Assembly (NCBI GenBank): GCA_003586115.2
Contig: QVOM02000115.1
Coordinates: 10,826,621 to 10,890,620, forward strand
Direction of reading: 5' to 3'
DNA from: Salvator merianae
Lineage: Eukaryota > Chordata > Lepidosauria > Squamata > Teiidae
Length of the DNA: 64,000 bases
The notes beneath the pieces are model-generated. The model was not told the origin of the DNA and searched no databases. It was given only the letters and a program-made list of their open reading frames with translations. A program made the position numbers and the translations under genes. Of the stretch, positions 10,761 to 21,970 are shown one piece after another. The stretch's first letter is position 1. Every line of letters begins with the position of its first letter.

Positions 10761-10768
10761 GCATAGAG

Positions 10769-11511
10769 TGCTTGGTAATGTAACATGGACTCTCCCATAT
10801 TGCCTGATTTTACTTCCATACTCTGAAATGTGCATCTCTTTCTGATTATTGGACTTAGGTTACCTAACTAAGCAGAAAGGGAACTGCAGGTGCCAGGAGC
10901 TGTTAGCCTAAGGCTGGAAGTAACATAGGATTGGACAGGAAAAGAAAATCCTGCTTATATTTCATATTTTTGCAGCAGATTTATTTTACTTAGTTTAGAA
11001 CATCAATGGACATAGATGATGTAAGACATTCTCATGGTTTATATATCTATTAAGACCACCAGGTAGATTTAACCAAACCAGCTGGCTATTATTCCAGAAC
11101 TCATCCTTCAACAAGTTTACATTGGCAGGGCTAAAAAAAATATAGGATGGGACATCAAGCTACTTTAGGCTAAGTGATTCTATTAATCTGTAAATTGAAG
11201 AAGACTCTCTTTTATCTCCCTCAACCCCTCCCTATCCCATAGATAGTGACAGTGCTACAAACGTATGAAAAAGGACCCAGATTCCCATGCATACATGTGC
11301 TTGTTCCTGTGGGTTTGATCCTCCATATGTGTGTGTTCCACTGCCACCAGAACTTATTTGCGCTTCATCACAACTGAGGAAGAACATCCACTGAAGTTAC
11401 TTTTTGCACTAAAAAGCTGAAGAGACTCACTGAAATCACTATCAAATCAGGAACCTAGCTTGAGAATGCCAAATCCATATAGAACCACATTTTCCCTTTG
11501 TTTTTGAGTTA
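10769..11511. other. No gene seen
   Basis: AT-rich sequence without a recognised repeat. The last three bases, TTA at 11509-11511, are the likely target duplication of the following MITE. Confidence 0.4.
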
Positions 11512-12023
11512 AGCCCTTTCTGCACTTACCTCTCTTTGGTCTAAACCAGCAGGTCTGGACCAGCCAGGCCCACTGGCTCAGGCCATGGAAAAGAATGGTC
11601 TGGAACAGTGCCATGTGCATGATGTTACTGATCCACACCAGCTCCTGCATGAGATTTGTAACCAGCCTCTGAAGACTCTAAGAGCTAGGAATGAAAGTTC
11701 CTAGCCTTGGAGACCTAAGGACAGTGTGCTTTTGTGCACCACTGAAATAGGTTCCCCAGTAGTCCCGAACATGGTAGACATGTGTTCTGCCTGCCTCCAT
11801 GTTCTGGACTAGAGCCCACTGGTCCTCTGTTAGGCCTATATAAACAGGTCTACTGGTAATCCTGATCAGGGGCTCCCTGATTGAAGTCATGTTCTGTTCA
11901 ACACAGATAGAACATACTAATGGGGATAAGACCCTCACAGATCTGCACTGACATACAAATTGATGAGGTCCAGAAGTCGACTAGGAATCCTTATATAGAT
12001 TAATAGTATGCACAGAACGTGTC
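11512..12023 (-). mobile_element. Long Harbinger-like MITE
   Basis: The left end AGCCCTTTCTGCACTTACC and the right end in reverse, AGACACGTTCTGTGCATACT, are related. TTA occurs immediately outside both ends (11509-11511 and 12024-12026), as expected for a 3-bp PIF/Harbinger-type duplication. The interior, read on the minus strand, is homologous to 5019-5452: frames at 11447-11650 (minus) and 5346-5615 (plus) share MALFQT in a similar context. Neither frame is a gene. Confidence 0.55.
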
Positions 12024-12026
12024 TTA

Positions 12027-14926
12027 GCTTGAAAGTGGCACCACTTGGCATCCATGGATAGCAATCAAGGGCTAGATATCTTGCATAATACAGTCCACAA
12101 AGGTTAATTCAGCAGATCATATCCAAGGGTCCATAGCTCAAAGAACTGTCAGAAAACATCTGCAGTCAGACAACTGACTATGATCCAACCACTATCTCAA
12201 GTCTTAGAAAGATAAGCTGACATCTGTCTGTAAGCCAGCAGGAGCTATCCAGATAGAGAGTAGGAATGAGTATTTTATTCTAAGTCACCACAATGCTCCT
12301 GGGACATTGCTCCAGAGCATGGGAATTTCCAAATAGTGAGGTTCACTGATGCAATTGCAGTAGAGAGTTGGAGTGAATCAATCAGTGGTCAGTTCTGAAT
12401 CCTCATTTTAATTTGCACTAGTAAAGTGTGATAGATTTTGCTCCAGTAAGTGGGTTTGACACCTTAGAGAGACACCTTACACTCTAAAGCACAAACGGCA
12501 GTAGCCACTCCACACATTAGTCTCCAGGACATATACAAATAACCTGTCCTTTCCATCACCTTCACAGCCTTTCAATAATATACAATAGAAAGGTTAAAGT
12601 TTGGGGGTTAGAAGGGATGGTTGTGACTCTAATTGGGGCCAAATTCATTTCAACTTTGGTCAATTAATACTAGTGATCACTTAGGAGAAGAAAAGGATTT
12701 CAATCAATCCATTAGTGTTAGAGGTAACAGGACAATGTGATTCATTGAAAAGTAGATGGCCACTGCCATGCAGTTACTCAAAAGTAACATTTGAGATATT
12801 TTTTTCACAGTTGAAGCTATCTTGTCTTATAGGTTTCTGCTTCCTTTCTTCATGATCCCTCTCCTATCTTTGCTTTATTGCAATCAAAATTGAAGACCAA
12901 ACCAATATATAAAGTTATTTACCTTCCTGTTTTAGGAAACCTTTCTGTTGGAGCCTGCTAAAATATCATTACCTTACTGTTTTATACTAGCAATCCCTGC
13001 AGCAAAATACATTTTTGCTTTATAGTTATTCCTTTGCTAAAGATACAGTGTTTGTGTGGTAGCTTTGCCCCCATTGCTGAAGTTTTGTTTCCACAATTGA
13101 TTCCATTGATTTTTGAATAAAAGTTATGCATTTTATTATAAATCTAAATGGTCCCACTTTCCTCTCCCCACCTTTCCTCATGCTAGGATCTTCAGTTTCA
13201 TATCTATTAAACCAAACCTCAGTTTAAATACAATATAATAATTATTTATGGTTCAAATGAACACATTAAAAATAATAGAATCAAATAAATAATGAAAGCT
13301 CAGATAGTGAGAAGAAGAAATAAATTAAAATTTAAAATTTATATTAAAATATTTTCTAATTTTGAGAACAATAGCAAGAAATGTAGCAGCTGAAAAGGTT
13401 ACCTATGAGATCAGTGTCACCCAGAAGGTATTTCAAAATATTGCATGGAACGTATTTAATTAGAAACCAAATTATTTCATCCTGAAACTGTTATAAAGGT
13501 AGCAGTGTAGTAGAATGCATTCCACTGACTTTGGTTCACACTTACAGGGGTTGAATGGGATTCCTTCAGTTAATAGGACATTCCTTCTCCCTTTCATTTA
13601 AAGAATCCTGAAAATAGGATTGATCAAGGAGTTAAGATATGATGCTAATGTGTAAGTGTTACAAAGGATAATCCAAAGATTGGTGATAGTGAGCATGATT
13701 AATTAGCATTGAAAATGAGATCTTGGATTTAAAAAGATTTAGTTTAAAGGTCCTTCCAAAAGTGAGAGCATGTGATTTGCTTAGAAGAATCCCTGTAATA
13801 ATAGAATGATGCAGTGAAAAATGTAATTCATTCATAGGATTGAATGAAAGAGATATTTAAGGGCCTGCTTGCACAATCAGATTTGGAGGACAGTTGATAC
13901 CACCAGAGATTTCCTTGGATCCTCACTCAGAGGCACACTGAGCATCAGATTCTTCGGATTCAGAATGTGGATAGGAGGAGTAGTGTTCCTAGTACTTGTC
14001 TCAAGTTCAGAACTTTCAGATTGCAGTTGCAGAGCTATCAACAGAAAAGCAAAACACGTTCATTCTGTAAAATATAGATTGACAGATCTGGAGCTGGATA
14101 GAGAAAAATAAAAAGAAGCCCTGAAATGTATAGGAAACCACAGGACTTTAGCAGTTGCAAGTAAATTAACCTGATACTACATGAGGAGTTTAGCTTGACT
14201 ATAGTTATGTCCAGTCCCGAGAAGAGTATTTTATCAGCAAACCTCAACTCCAATCAAGAGAGCATCCTTAGAATAAACCACTGGCTTGTTGCCAGCTTTT
14301 GAAAATGCAAAGCTGGTTTAAATAGAAAATATATCATCAGACAAAATCACAGTGCCACTCACAAAAGCATTGCCCTTCAAATGTCCACTTCCAGCCCATC
14401 TGTTGAAGACAATAAAATTTGATTCTTGCTGAAAGTGTAAACCACTTCTAATAAAGACAGATAGGTTTGCTGGAATGTGAAACTCCTTTAGATGTAAAAG
14501 TACAGATGGTTTCAGTACTGAACTAGGTTTGTAGCCCAGTGCAAGACCCTGAAACCCAAGCATTTTCCACACAAGCAATCTATTTGAGATTCATGCTATA
14601 GTGATAACCTTGATTCAGATAATATGTCCTCCTCTCTAGCACCTGTCACAGCTATTACCTTCTTGTCTTGCCAAGATTTCTAGTGGAATGAATGTTCTCC
14701 TGAGGAGGGGAAAGAAAATAATCTATCAAAGTGCCAGGAGTTGTCATTAAAAAAGAAACAGAAATGACATTCATTATTTTTTTTAATACAGTATGCTTAG
14801 TTGCTTCTGCCAAAACTTATCCAATTTCAAACATCAAGAGATGCAGAAGACAGGTTTGGAATCAAAAGATGAAATTCAAAAGGACACAAAAATCCAGGAT
14901 TCTTCACTAATGGAATTCTCGGTTTC
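12027..14926. other. AT-rich DNA, no gene seen
   Basis: Nearly 3 kb without simple repeats or recognised transposons. Frames at 13869-14111, 14038-14253 (minus) and 14318-14578 (minus) overlap or abut one another on opposite strands and show no motif. Confidence 0.45.
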
Positions 14927-14943
14927 TTCTATCTATCTATTAG

Positions 14944-14985
<42 letters not shown>

Positions 14986-15057
14986 CACCTACCTATATCC
15001 TCTATCTCTACCTCTATTTCTATCTGTCTCTATCTATCTCTCTACCTCTATTTCTAT
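14927..15057. repeat. (CTAT)n microsatellite, degenerate 3' half
   Basis: Perfect CTAT units to about 14984 grade into variants (CTATCTCTACCTCTATTTC) up to 15057. It creates a Leu/Tyr/Ser/Ile-rich frame at 14793-15062 that is not a gene. Confidence 0.9.
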
Positions 15058-17204
15058 GCTAATATACATTGCTGGCATACTCAAGAAGTAAAAGATATGA
15101 ATCAGATCATTTAATTAATAAACAAATACATATGGTTAAAACATGTGAACAGTACATTGAACATATAAGATCATAGGAAATCTGCTGAACCAAATGAATG
15201 AGTTCCATAATCCAGCATTTGTTCATAGAATATGCCTCTTTGAAACTTTTGAGCAGAACATAAACAAAATATCAGTACTCCAAATGGAGAGAAGAGATGA
15301 TGAGGCTGCTGGGCCTTCTCATGAGATCTAGCCACAGAGTTTCCTTTCCCATTCCCTTTGATTCACCCTTTCCTTTTCAGACTACAGGCTGGTACTTTTG
15401 CACTTTGTAAGCATTACATTTTAGAGATGTGCCAAACAGTTACAGGTGATCCTTTAATAATATGATGTGGTTTGTCTGGTGGCATAAGGCAGGGAGCTGC
15501 CTATTGTCCAAGGTGTCCCTATATATGAGCAAGATGTAAATACTGGGATATGACCAGCAGAGGCATGATACCGTGTGCCAGACAAGCTCCATTTTGGTAC
15601 AGTGAGGAGAAAGAAACTCCATTTTAAAAATACATGAAATCTTCCTATTTATTTATTTGCTATCTTTCTATCAGTCCCATGCCCGAAGGTCTCTGGGTGA
15701 GTTACAGCAATAAAAGAAAAATATAATGGACACATTAAAAACAATAACATTGTCATTTTCCCTCCCTTCTGCCTACAAGGAAGCACTTATGCATAAAGTA
15801 ATCAAGTAAACTATCAATGTTTAACAGGTCTTGCCTGATTCAGACAAACCAGACCTCTGAAATCTGTCTCAAACTAGTAATTATAAATGCTGTCTGACAT
15901 CTATTAATTGTGCCAGCCCAAGTCTTTGAGTTAACCTGTGACTTTGTAAAGCATCAGGGAAAAAAAAATCAAAAATGTTGGTCAACTCTGATTTGGTCTG
16001 CAATGAGACAGATGTCCCCACATTGACTGGCTTTTTTCTCCTATATGTCATTCTATTGTCTTTGTCTTCCAAAACTTTCATTTTGTCAGAGCAAGCTGTC
16101 AAAATCCCATCAACGCAACCCAGAGATGCTGCAAGCCAGGTTGGCATGTCTACCACTGCAGCAACACACAAACTAATGTAAAGTTTGCACAAAGCACCAC
16201 ATTTCACACAACACCAAGGCGACACTGGGTCTGTTCCAAACTCCCATAGTATTCATTGTAGACATGTTGTTTTTCATACCTGCTGACCTTAGGTTTTAGG
16301 ATCAACCCCTCATACTCAGAACAGTGATAAAAGGTTTCCAGCTAGGACCTCAGTATGGCACTCTCTCACAAGAACCTACCCCCTATGCTGCCTGTTGTCA
16401 TCACATCAATCCAACTTCAGCTGAACTTTGAATTTCCTGTTTCACTTCACCACTTGCTTGCTTGCTTGCTGCTTCAGCCAGAAGCAGTGTGACTGGATTT
16501 GAACTTCGTAACTCTGAGGAACTTTGTTCTATTTTGTGGAGTGGCACTCCTGCCAACCCTGCAGCTACCACCATTGCTTTTCCAAGACTTGTACATTTTA
16601 CAGGAACTGGAAGCTCCTTGCAGGTGGAGATACTGTACCCAAGGTATGCCATACTAGAGTGTGAGATGATCCATGTGTTCCTTTGTTAGCTTAAGATCTC
16701 CAGTTAGGTATCAGTCTGAGATTTATCCTTTTGATTCCCACACAACAGTCCTCATCTCCCCTTCCTGTCAAGATTCACCTCATTTGACCCTTTTCATTAA
16801 AAAGGCAGTCCTCGCTACAGTATTGAAAGGCTGTCAGAAGATCTGTGCAGTGCCTTCTACAGATATACAAGAATTATTGATTGGTCCAAAGACCATATCA
16901 TAACTGGTTTCTACAGGGAAAAGCCTTGGAATTCCGGTGTTGTCTATGTATCATTGCTTGTACTTTTGCCAGCTGATTCTGACAGTTTGGACATTTTTCT
17001 TGATTTTGAAGTCTTTCTGCTGTGGTTTTTTTTGAAAGGATTGTTGTGTTTATTAACTGATATCTTGTTTTCAGTGCTTTCTGCTGTCTGCCTGTTATTT
17101 TTGGACAGTATGGCAGCTGCTTCTCCATTTTTAAAGCCAGTAGCCAAAACATCTTGCTTGGAGATCGTACCTGAGATTAGCTTTTTCCCCAAACCAGTAT
17201 TATC
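15058..17204. other. No gene seen; retroposon-tail fragment and hAT-like end
   Basis: A TAGAGATGTGCC terminus at 15422 may mark the left edge of another hAT-like MITE whose right edge I could not find. At 15636-15745 a (TATT)n start, CGAAGGTCTCTGGGTGAGTTACAGCAATAAAAG-like stretch resembles the reverse of a common reptilian retroposon tail. A CTTG run lies at 16451-16468. Lysine-rich minus-strand frames at 16898-17207 have no recognisable domain. Confidence 0.35.
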
Positions 17205-17386
17205 CAATATCCCACTCTTATCAGTTCAAACTGGTTCAAATTGAACAGGGGGTGTTTGAAAGGTTGAGGTTGGAACCTAACACCCTGCCTGTTCAGAAAA
17301 AAAAAGTTTGAATTTGAATGAAACAAAAAAATGTTCCATTCAAATCAAATTGAACCATAACAAATGTTTATACACATTTCTGTTCC
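17205..17386. mobile_element. Probable hAT-like MITE fragment
   Basis: The interior has the GGTTCAAATTGAAC-type and TTGAACC motifs typical of the TAGAGATGTG family in this window. The right edge CACATTTCTG resembles the family end in reverse (CAGAAATGTG). No left terminus or target duplication was found. Confidence 0.35.
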
Positions 17387-18002
17387 ATTTTGTAAGCTGC
17401 TCTGATGGCTTTTTATAGACTTAAAAACAGAACAAAAATCAAGTATGAATGAATAAATGAACACATAAACTAATTCTCACAGATTAGTTTTCAGAAGCCT
17501 TCCACTCCCAATACTGAAGGCAAAACACACACATCAGTAATAATAATTTACAAACCAGTTGATTATGGTCAATAAGTCAGTTAAACAGTTCATCTCAACT
17601 TGTTTGGGTCAAAGTTAGGTTCCAATTAAAATAAATGATGACTTGTCACCAATGTATCAGGACAATATGTCTCCTTGAGTTAGCTATTAAAATACATTAG
17701 CATAATTACATTGTCATAAGTGCCATTTTAATTCAAATGAACCAAATTATTATTTTTTTCTATTTTTTTAAAGTGCTATTCTAGACTTATGTTTCATACA
17801 TTGCTTTTGGTTCAGGGTGGTTGGTGACAAAAACACTATTTCTAAGTATTGTTAGTAAGTGTTAAACACTGTTCTATTGATTCTGTTCATTATTTTTGGA
17901 GCCAGAAACAAACTAAATTGTAAACCACACTAAGGGTTACCCAGTGTAGTGTGTATGTGTGTGAGTAATACAATATACTATATACATAAAATGTTTATAC
18001 TA
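17387..18002. other. No gene seen
   Basis: AT-rich sequence. The start (AAGCTGCTCTGATGGC, then AATGAATAAATGAA) looks like a retroposon tail of the type noted at 7540, but is too short to assign. Confidence 0.35.
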
Positions 18003-18540
18003 CCTTCTGTACATGATCTTAAGGCAGTATATAAGGTCAAGATTTTTCAAAATGAAAGAGAAACAAAAGAAAACAAAACACACTAATACCATTAAAAGTA
18101 TTTCTAAATCTGCTCTAACCCAAGTCCAACAGCCTGGGAGGAGGAGAAGGACTTTAACTAGGTGCTGAAAGATAAACAAGGTAGGTGTCTTGCACTCTTT
18201 CAGGGGAAGGGCATTCCTCCAAATCTCAGAGATAGACAGTGAATGAGCTCTCCTGCAAAAAGGCACTCCATAGACATCTGAGGGAGATGAACCCATCAGG
18301 AGGCCTCCCAGAATATTCCAACGAGTGGCCAGGAATATGTGGGAGAAAGTCCTACCTAACTGGGACTCAAGTTGTTTAGAGCTTTATATGTGAATACTGA
18401 CACCTTAAATTGGGTTTGATAGCATTTAAGGTGACAGTGTAAATATTTTAAGATCAGCATGATGTGCATCTGGCAAGGAACACATACCGTTAGTTGAGGG
18501 TCTGCTGTAGGGCCTGGGGCCTGCTGTAATCTGCACTAGA
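18003..18540 (-). mobile_element. Dispersed reptilian LINE-like repeat, minus orientation
   Basis: The segment follows the layout of a common squamate interspersed repeat: GGCAGTATATAAGG and an A-rich stretch, then CAGGGGAAGGGCATTCC, then GTTTAGAGCTTTATATGTGAATACTG..CACCTTAAATTGGG, then TTTTAAGATCAGCATGATGTG. The same ordered words occur in 18880-19345. It is probably the 3' region of a non-LTR retrotransposon; I recognise the word order from other reptile genomes but cannot fix the clade. Confidence 0.45.
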
Positions 18541-18592
18541 ATGTGGACAGCAGGGCCCTATTCTGGGATATTATCTGGAAAGAGGCCCTTTG
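18508..18592. mobile_element. Fragment of the palindromic Harbinger-like MITE
   Basis: TGCACTAGAATGTGGACAGC followed by AGGGCCCTATTCTGGGATATTATCTGG and GAGGCCCTTTGG resembles the right half of the 180-bp elements at 43524 and 52757 (GCAGATGGCAGGTCCCTAT, CCAGGATATAATCTGG). Ends and target duplication are not visible. Confidence 0.35.
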
Positions 18593-18660
18593 GCTTAGAA
18601 AGACTCTCAGATCTTCTCAAATATGTAACCTTAGTAACCTATGTCTGTGGACTGTAAGAA

Positions 18661-18667
18661 ATAGATG

Positions 18668-18713
<46 letters not shown>

Positions 18714-18714
18714 A
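18661..18714. repeat. (GATA)n microsatellite
   Basis: About thirteen GATA units. GATA arrays are abundant in squamate genomes. Confidence 0.95.
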
Positions 18715-18879
18715 ATATAGTTTAACTCATGTAGAACTATGGGACATTTTTAGCAAACCAGCTAAAGTGGGCTAGGATTGTTAGGTGAGGTATCATGCAA
18801 GTCCCACCCTCTTTGGCATTAGCAACAAGGTAAAAGGCAAGTGACGGGTTTGAAGGCCAAGTAAATTAAAGATGAGTGC

Positions 18880-19345
18880 ACCTTGTCTCTTCTTCATCAC
18901 TTCTTCCTCTTTCCTAGTTTTGCTTCCTACCATTCACTCAAAGATCCCATGGCAGGCCATAATATTCCATAAAGCAATATTAACAAAAACAGTATTAAAA
19001 AGATCAGGACTATGTTCAGAGGAAGCTAAATACCAAATGCCTGGGCAAAAGAGATATGTTTTTACCATGCACCAAGTATTGACACATGGCATATCTCCAG
19101 AGGAAGGCTATCCAAAGCTTTAACACTACCACAGAGAAGGCTCCACTGTGTGCCCCTTGTGCCTCTGTGGGTGACAGAACAACAGCCAGTTTTAATGACT
19201 GGCCAGGTCAGTATGGGACAAGGCACTACTGCAGATATTTGAGGTCCAAAATGTTTAGGACTTTATACATCAATTCCTTGAATTGGGCTTGGTAGTGAAC
19301 TGGTGACCAGTGCAGATCTTTTAGGACCAGATTCTAAACTCTTCT
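18880..19345 (-). mobile_element. Second copy of the dispersed LINE-like repeat
   Basis: It shares with 18003-18540 the ordered words TTTAGGACTTTATACATCAATTCC, CTTGAATTGGGCTTGG, and CCAGTGCAGATCTTTTAGGA. The two copies lie in the same orientation about 350 bp apart with a GATA array between them, so they may be independent insertions or parts of one larger disrupted element. Confidence 0.45.
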
Positions 19346-21104
19346 TTGGCTTGTCACAACTAATGCCAGAAAAAAATGTCATATCTAAAAGTTTATTAGA
19401 TGCCCATTTATACTAAATAGAAAAGATCTGTCAGTCACACATAAAAGAGATGATTCAGAATCAGAGTAGCTCTCCAAGAGTTTATTTTGAGTTTAAACTT
19501 TTTGCTTCTCACAAAGACCTGGAAGAGTGTATAGGCCTGAAAAAGCTGTCCATCTTCAATTGTGTGTGCAAAATTGTCCATTACCTGAGAAGCCTGCTAA
19601 ATATAGATTTACTCAACTGGCTGTTCCATTATTATGATTATTATGATTATCCATTATGAAGCATTATATTTTCAGTGATTTCACTCTACTGAAAATGTTA
19701 ACATTGTGCCCTGCTACATGGAAGTTAAAGAAGAGTCAGTGATGAAGAGGAGCACCCTTTGAGTTGGAAGAGGCAGAAGAACATCCAGGTCTATGAGTAG
19801 TACAAGAGTGGCTTTCCAACACATGAATCCTTTCCTGGCATCTAACTGCTATGGCACTGCATTGTGGAAAGATCCTGTCTCTGTGTCTCTTAAGCTGAAT
19901 TCACACACAGTAAAAAAATAGTGGCTTAGAGACAGTCCATATGGGTGATTCTCCCCATGCCAGTCTGCTCCTCCACCTCAGATTAATATTTTAAGGTAGA
20001 GAAGTTACATTAGAAGTAAGATGAGAACATTAGTGCCACATGCTACTGTCTCTAAGGTTCTTTTAAGACACTTTTTTTTTTTTTTTTAGCTGTGCATGAA
20101 TTCTTATATATTGGGAAATTTTGAATCATTTTGAAGATTACATCAGTCTCTTTTGCTTTTTCCTTGCCCAATTGTCCTCTAGAATGTTGTACTTTTATTC
20201 CAGCCTACTAGTGATGGTCACTCTCATCTAATATTCATAATGCAAAATGTTGGATTGAAGTCCACCTGATTTCTAACAAGGAAGCAGATGCTATTTATTT
20301 ATGAACAGTGCTTTAGAAGCAATTCAAAGTTAAACAAATTGCAGGGACAGGTTCATTCCATTTAAGGCACCTATTATATAAAGTGTCCTATAAAAGTGAG
20401 AGTTCTGTCCATGAAGATACCAAAGGATTTTGCAGCTGTTTTCAGACACATGAAAGCAACACATGACTGAAGTTTTTTATATATAGGCAATGCTTGTTGA
20501 TTATAGATTGGTTTCTGAAAGTTACTTTGTGTCTAATCACACCAGGTGGAAATAGGCAAGAAAGGAAGTTTCATTCATTCTGTTTCATTTCTGTTCAAGT
20601 AGCATTGTTGTTATCTTCCACCACCTGCTTCTCTGATATTGCTTTTATGCTCTTCTCAATGCTCTATAACTCTTTGGTATTATTAAACTGATGCAACAAT
20701 CGACAGTTATTCTGTGGGAGATTCACAGGGTAAAAATTATCACACACACACACACACATTTATATTATAAATATATTACACATATTTAATAAAAAAGTAA
20801 TTACAAAGACTATTACAATAATACTAAATTAACCTGGTAAATACTGCGGATTTATAACAAAGAAGAAGAAAGACCTACTCAGACATTAGAAGATAAAGAT
20901 CCAAAATGTGGAGTGGAGCAGTAAAGCAGAAGAAAGGAGAAAAAGATAAAAAAAGAAAAAAAGAAAAGCATCATGAAACAACTTGAGTGAAGGAGACTGG
21001 AGTCTCAGATCTGAACTAAGCTTTACTAAGAGAAAGTATGAAAATACAGATTGTATTATTTAATAAAGTTTGACTCTTCCAACAGAACTGAGGAGGGAGT
21101 TTCA
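19346..21104. other. No gene seen; T-tract and (CA)n
   Basis: Mostly unique AT-rich DNA, with a T-run of about 17 near 20071-20088 and (CA)9 at 20741-20758. Short frames carry no motif. Confidence 0.45.
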
Positions 21105-21213
21105 AATTAGGTTCAGGGTTAGAGGTAGAATTAACATTAGGGATACATAGAATTGATGTTGGAGATAGGGCTAGAGGTACTTTAGGGTTAAGATTAGGAT
21201 TAGAAAAATTAAG
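21105..21213. repeat. Degenerate telomere-like stretch
   Basis: Repeated but diverged GGGTTAGAGG, ATTAGGGATAC, TAGGGCTAGAGG, TTTAGGGTTAAG and ATTAGGATTAG motifs suggest a decayed (TTAGGG)n-type array or a related minisatellite. No perfect tandem TTAGGG run remains. The assignment rests on motif spacing only. Confidence 0.35.
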
Positions 21214-21924
21214 CAGCAACAGTTAATATTTTGGTTTAAAAGTTATACAATACATTGATAAGAGTGTGGGACATGCAAGAATTGTTTAGCTTATGCAGTA
21301 TCAGCATGTTGGCCACTGCACAGCCATCTTTTCACATCTTTTCACATTCTCAAGTCCCAGCCATGCTTGCTTGCTTTTCTCACTGATCCACTGTTTCCTC
21401 TTGTTGGTGTTTAGCTGAAATGCTGAAGACCTGGGAGCCTGGATGTTTAGTCTACAGGTGCTGGGCAGGGAGGTGTGGGAAAGGAGAATGGTTTGGAGCT
21501 CTTATATGCTTACTGCTTGCCATTATCCTTTGTCGCCTATAAAGAAGCAAGATGAAATTTTACTACTAAGTCTGTGTCTTGACTTTTGAGGTTTGTAAAC
21601 AAATGACCTAAAGTAGTGAATTCTGACATGCAGACTATAACCCTTTACATATTGAAGATATCATATAAAAATTATAATGATGAAATAATTATCAGTGAAA
21701 AAGAAATGGATATTGAAGTATAATGTGATTAAAAAGTTAGGTCACATTTATATATATCATGGCAGAAAATCTAGGCTCTATATTCCTCCCAATTCTCCAG
21801 CCCTTTATCCAAAAGTAAAGCACTGCATTTTTCAAACATAATTATGAATGAGTAGAGTTCAACCAGCCAGATGTTAGAATGCATTTCAAAGTATAATGAC
21901 ATGTTTTTACAGCCAGTTTTTCCC
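21214..21924. other. No gene seen
   Basis: AT-rich sequence with no repeat recognised up to the partial MITE at 21925. Confidence 0.4.
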
Positions 21925-21970
21925 ATGCCTGTGAAGTGCGAACACCCGCACGTAATACGAGCCACTGCTG
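21925..21970 (-). mobile_element. Partial copy of the foldback hAT-like MITE
   Basis: Read in reverse, the block begins CAGCAGTGGCTCGT, then GCGGGTGTTCGC and CAGGCATGGG, in the order and spacing of the left arm of the element at 8037-8240 (CAGTGGCGGCTCGT, GCGGGTGTTCGC, CCATGCCTG). The other arm is missing or too diverged to see. Confidence 0.5.

Noticed and set aside
16898..17207. Lysine/serine-rich minus-strand frames, considered as an L1 ORF1 remnant
   Set aside because: No coiled-coil heptads or RRM-like motif could be identified, and two different frames look equally basic.
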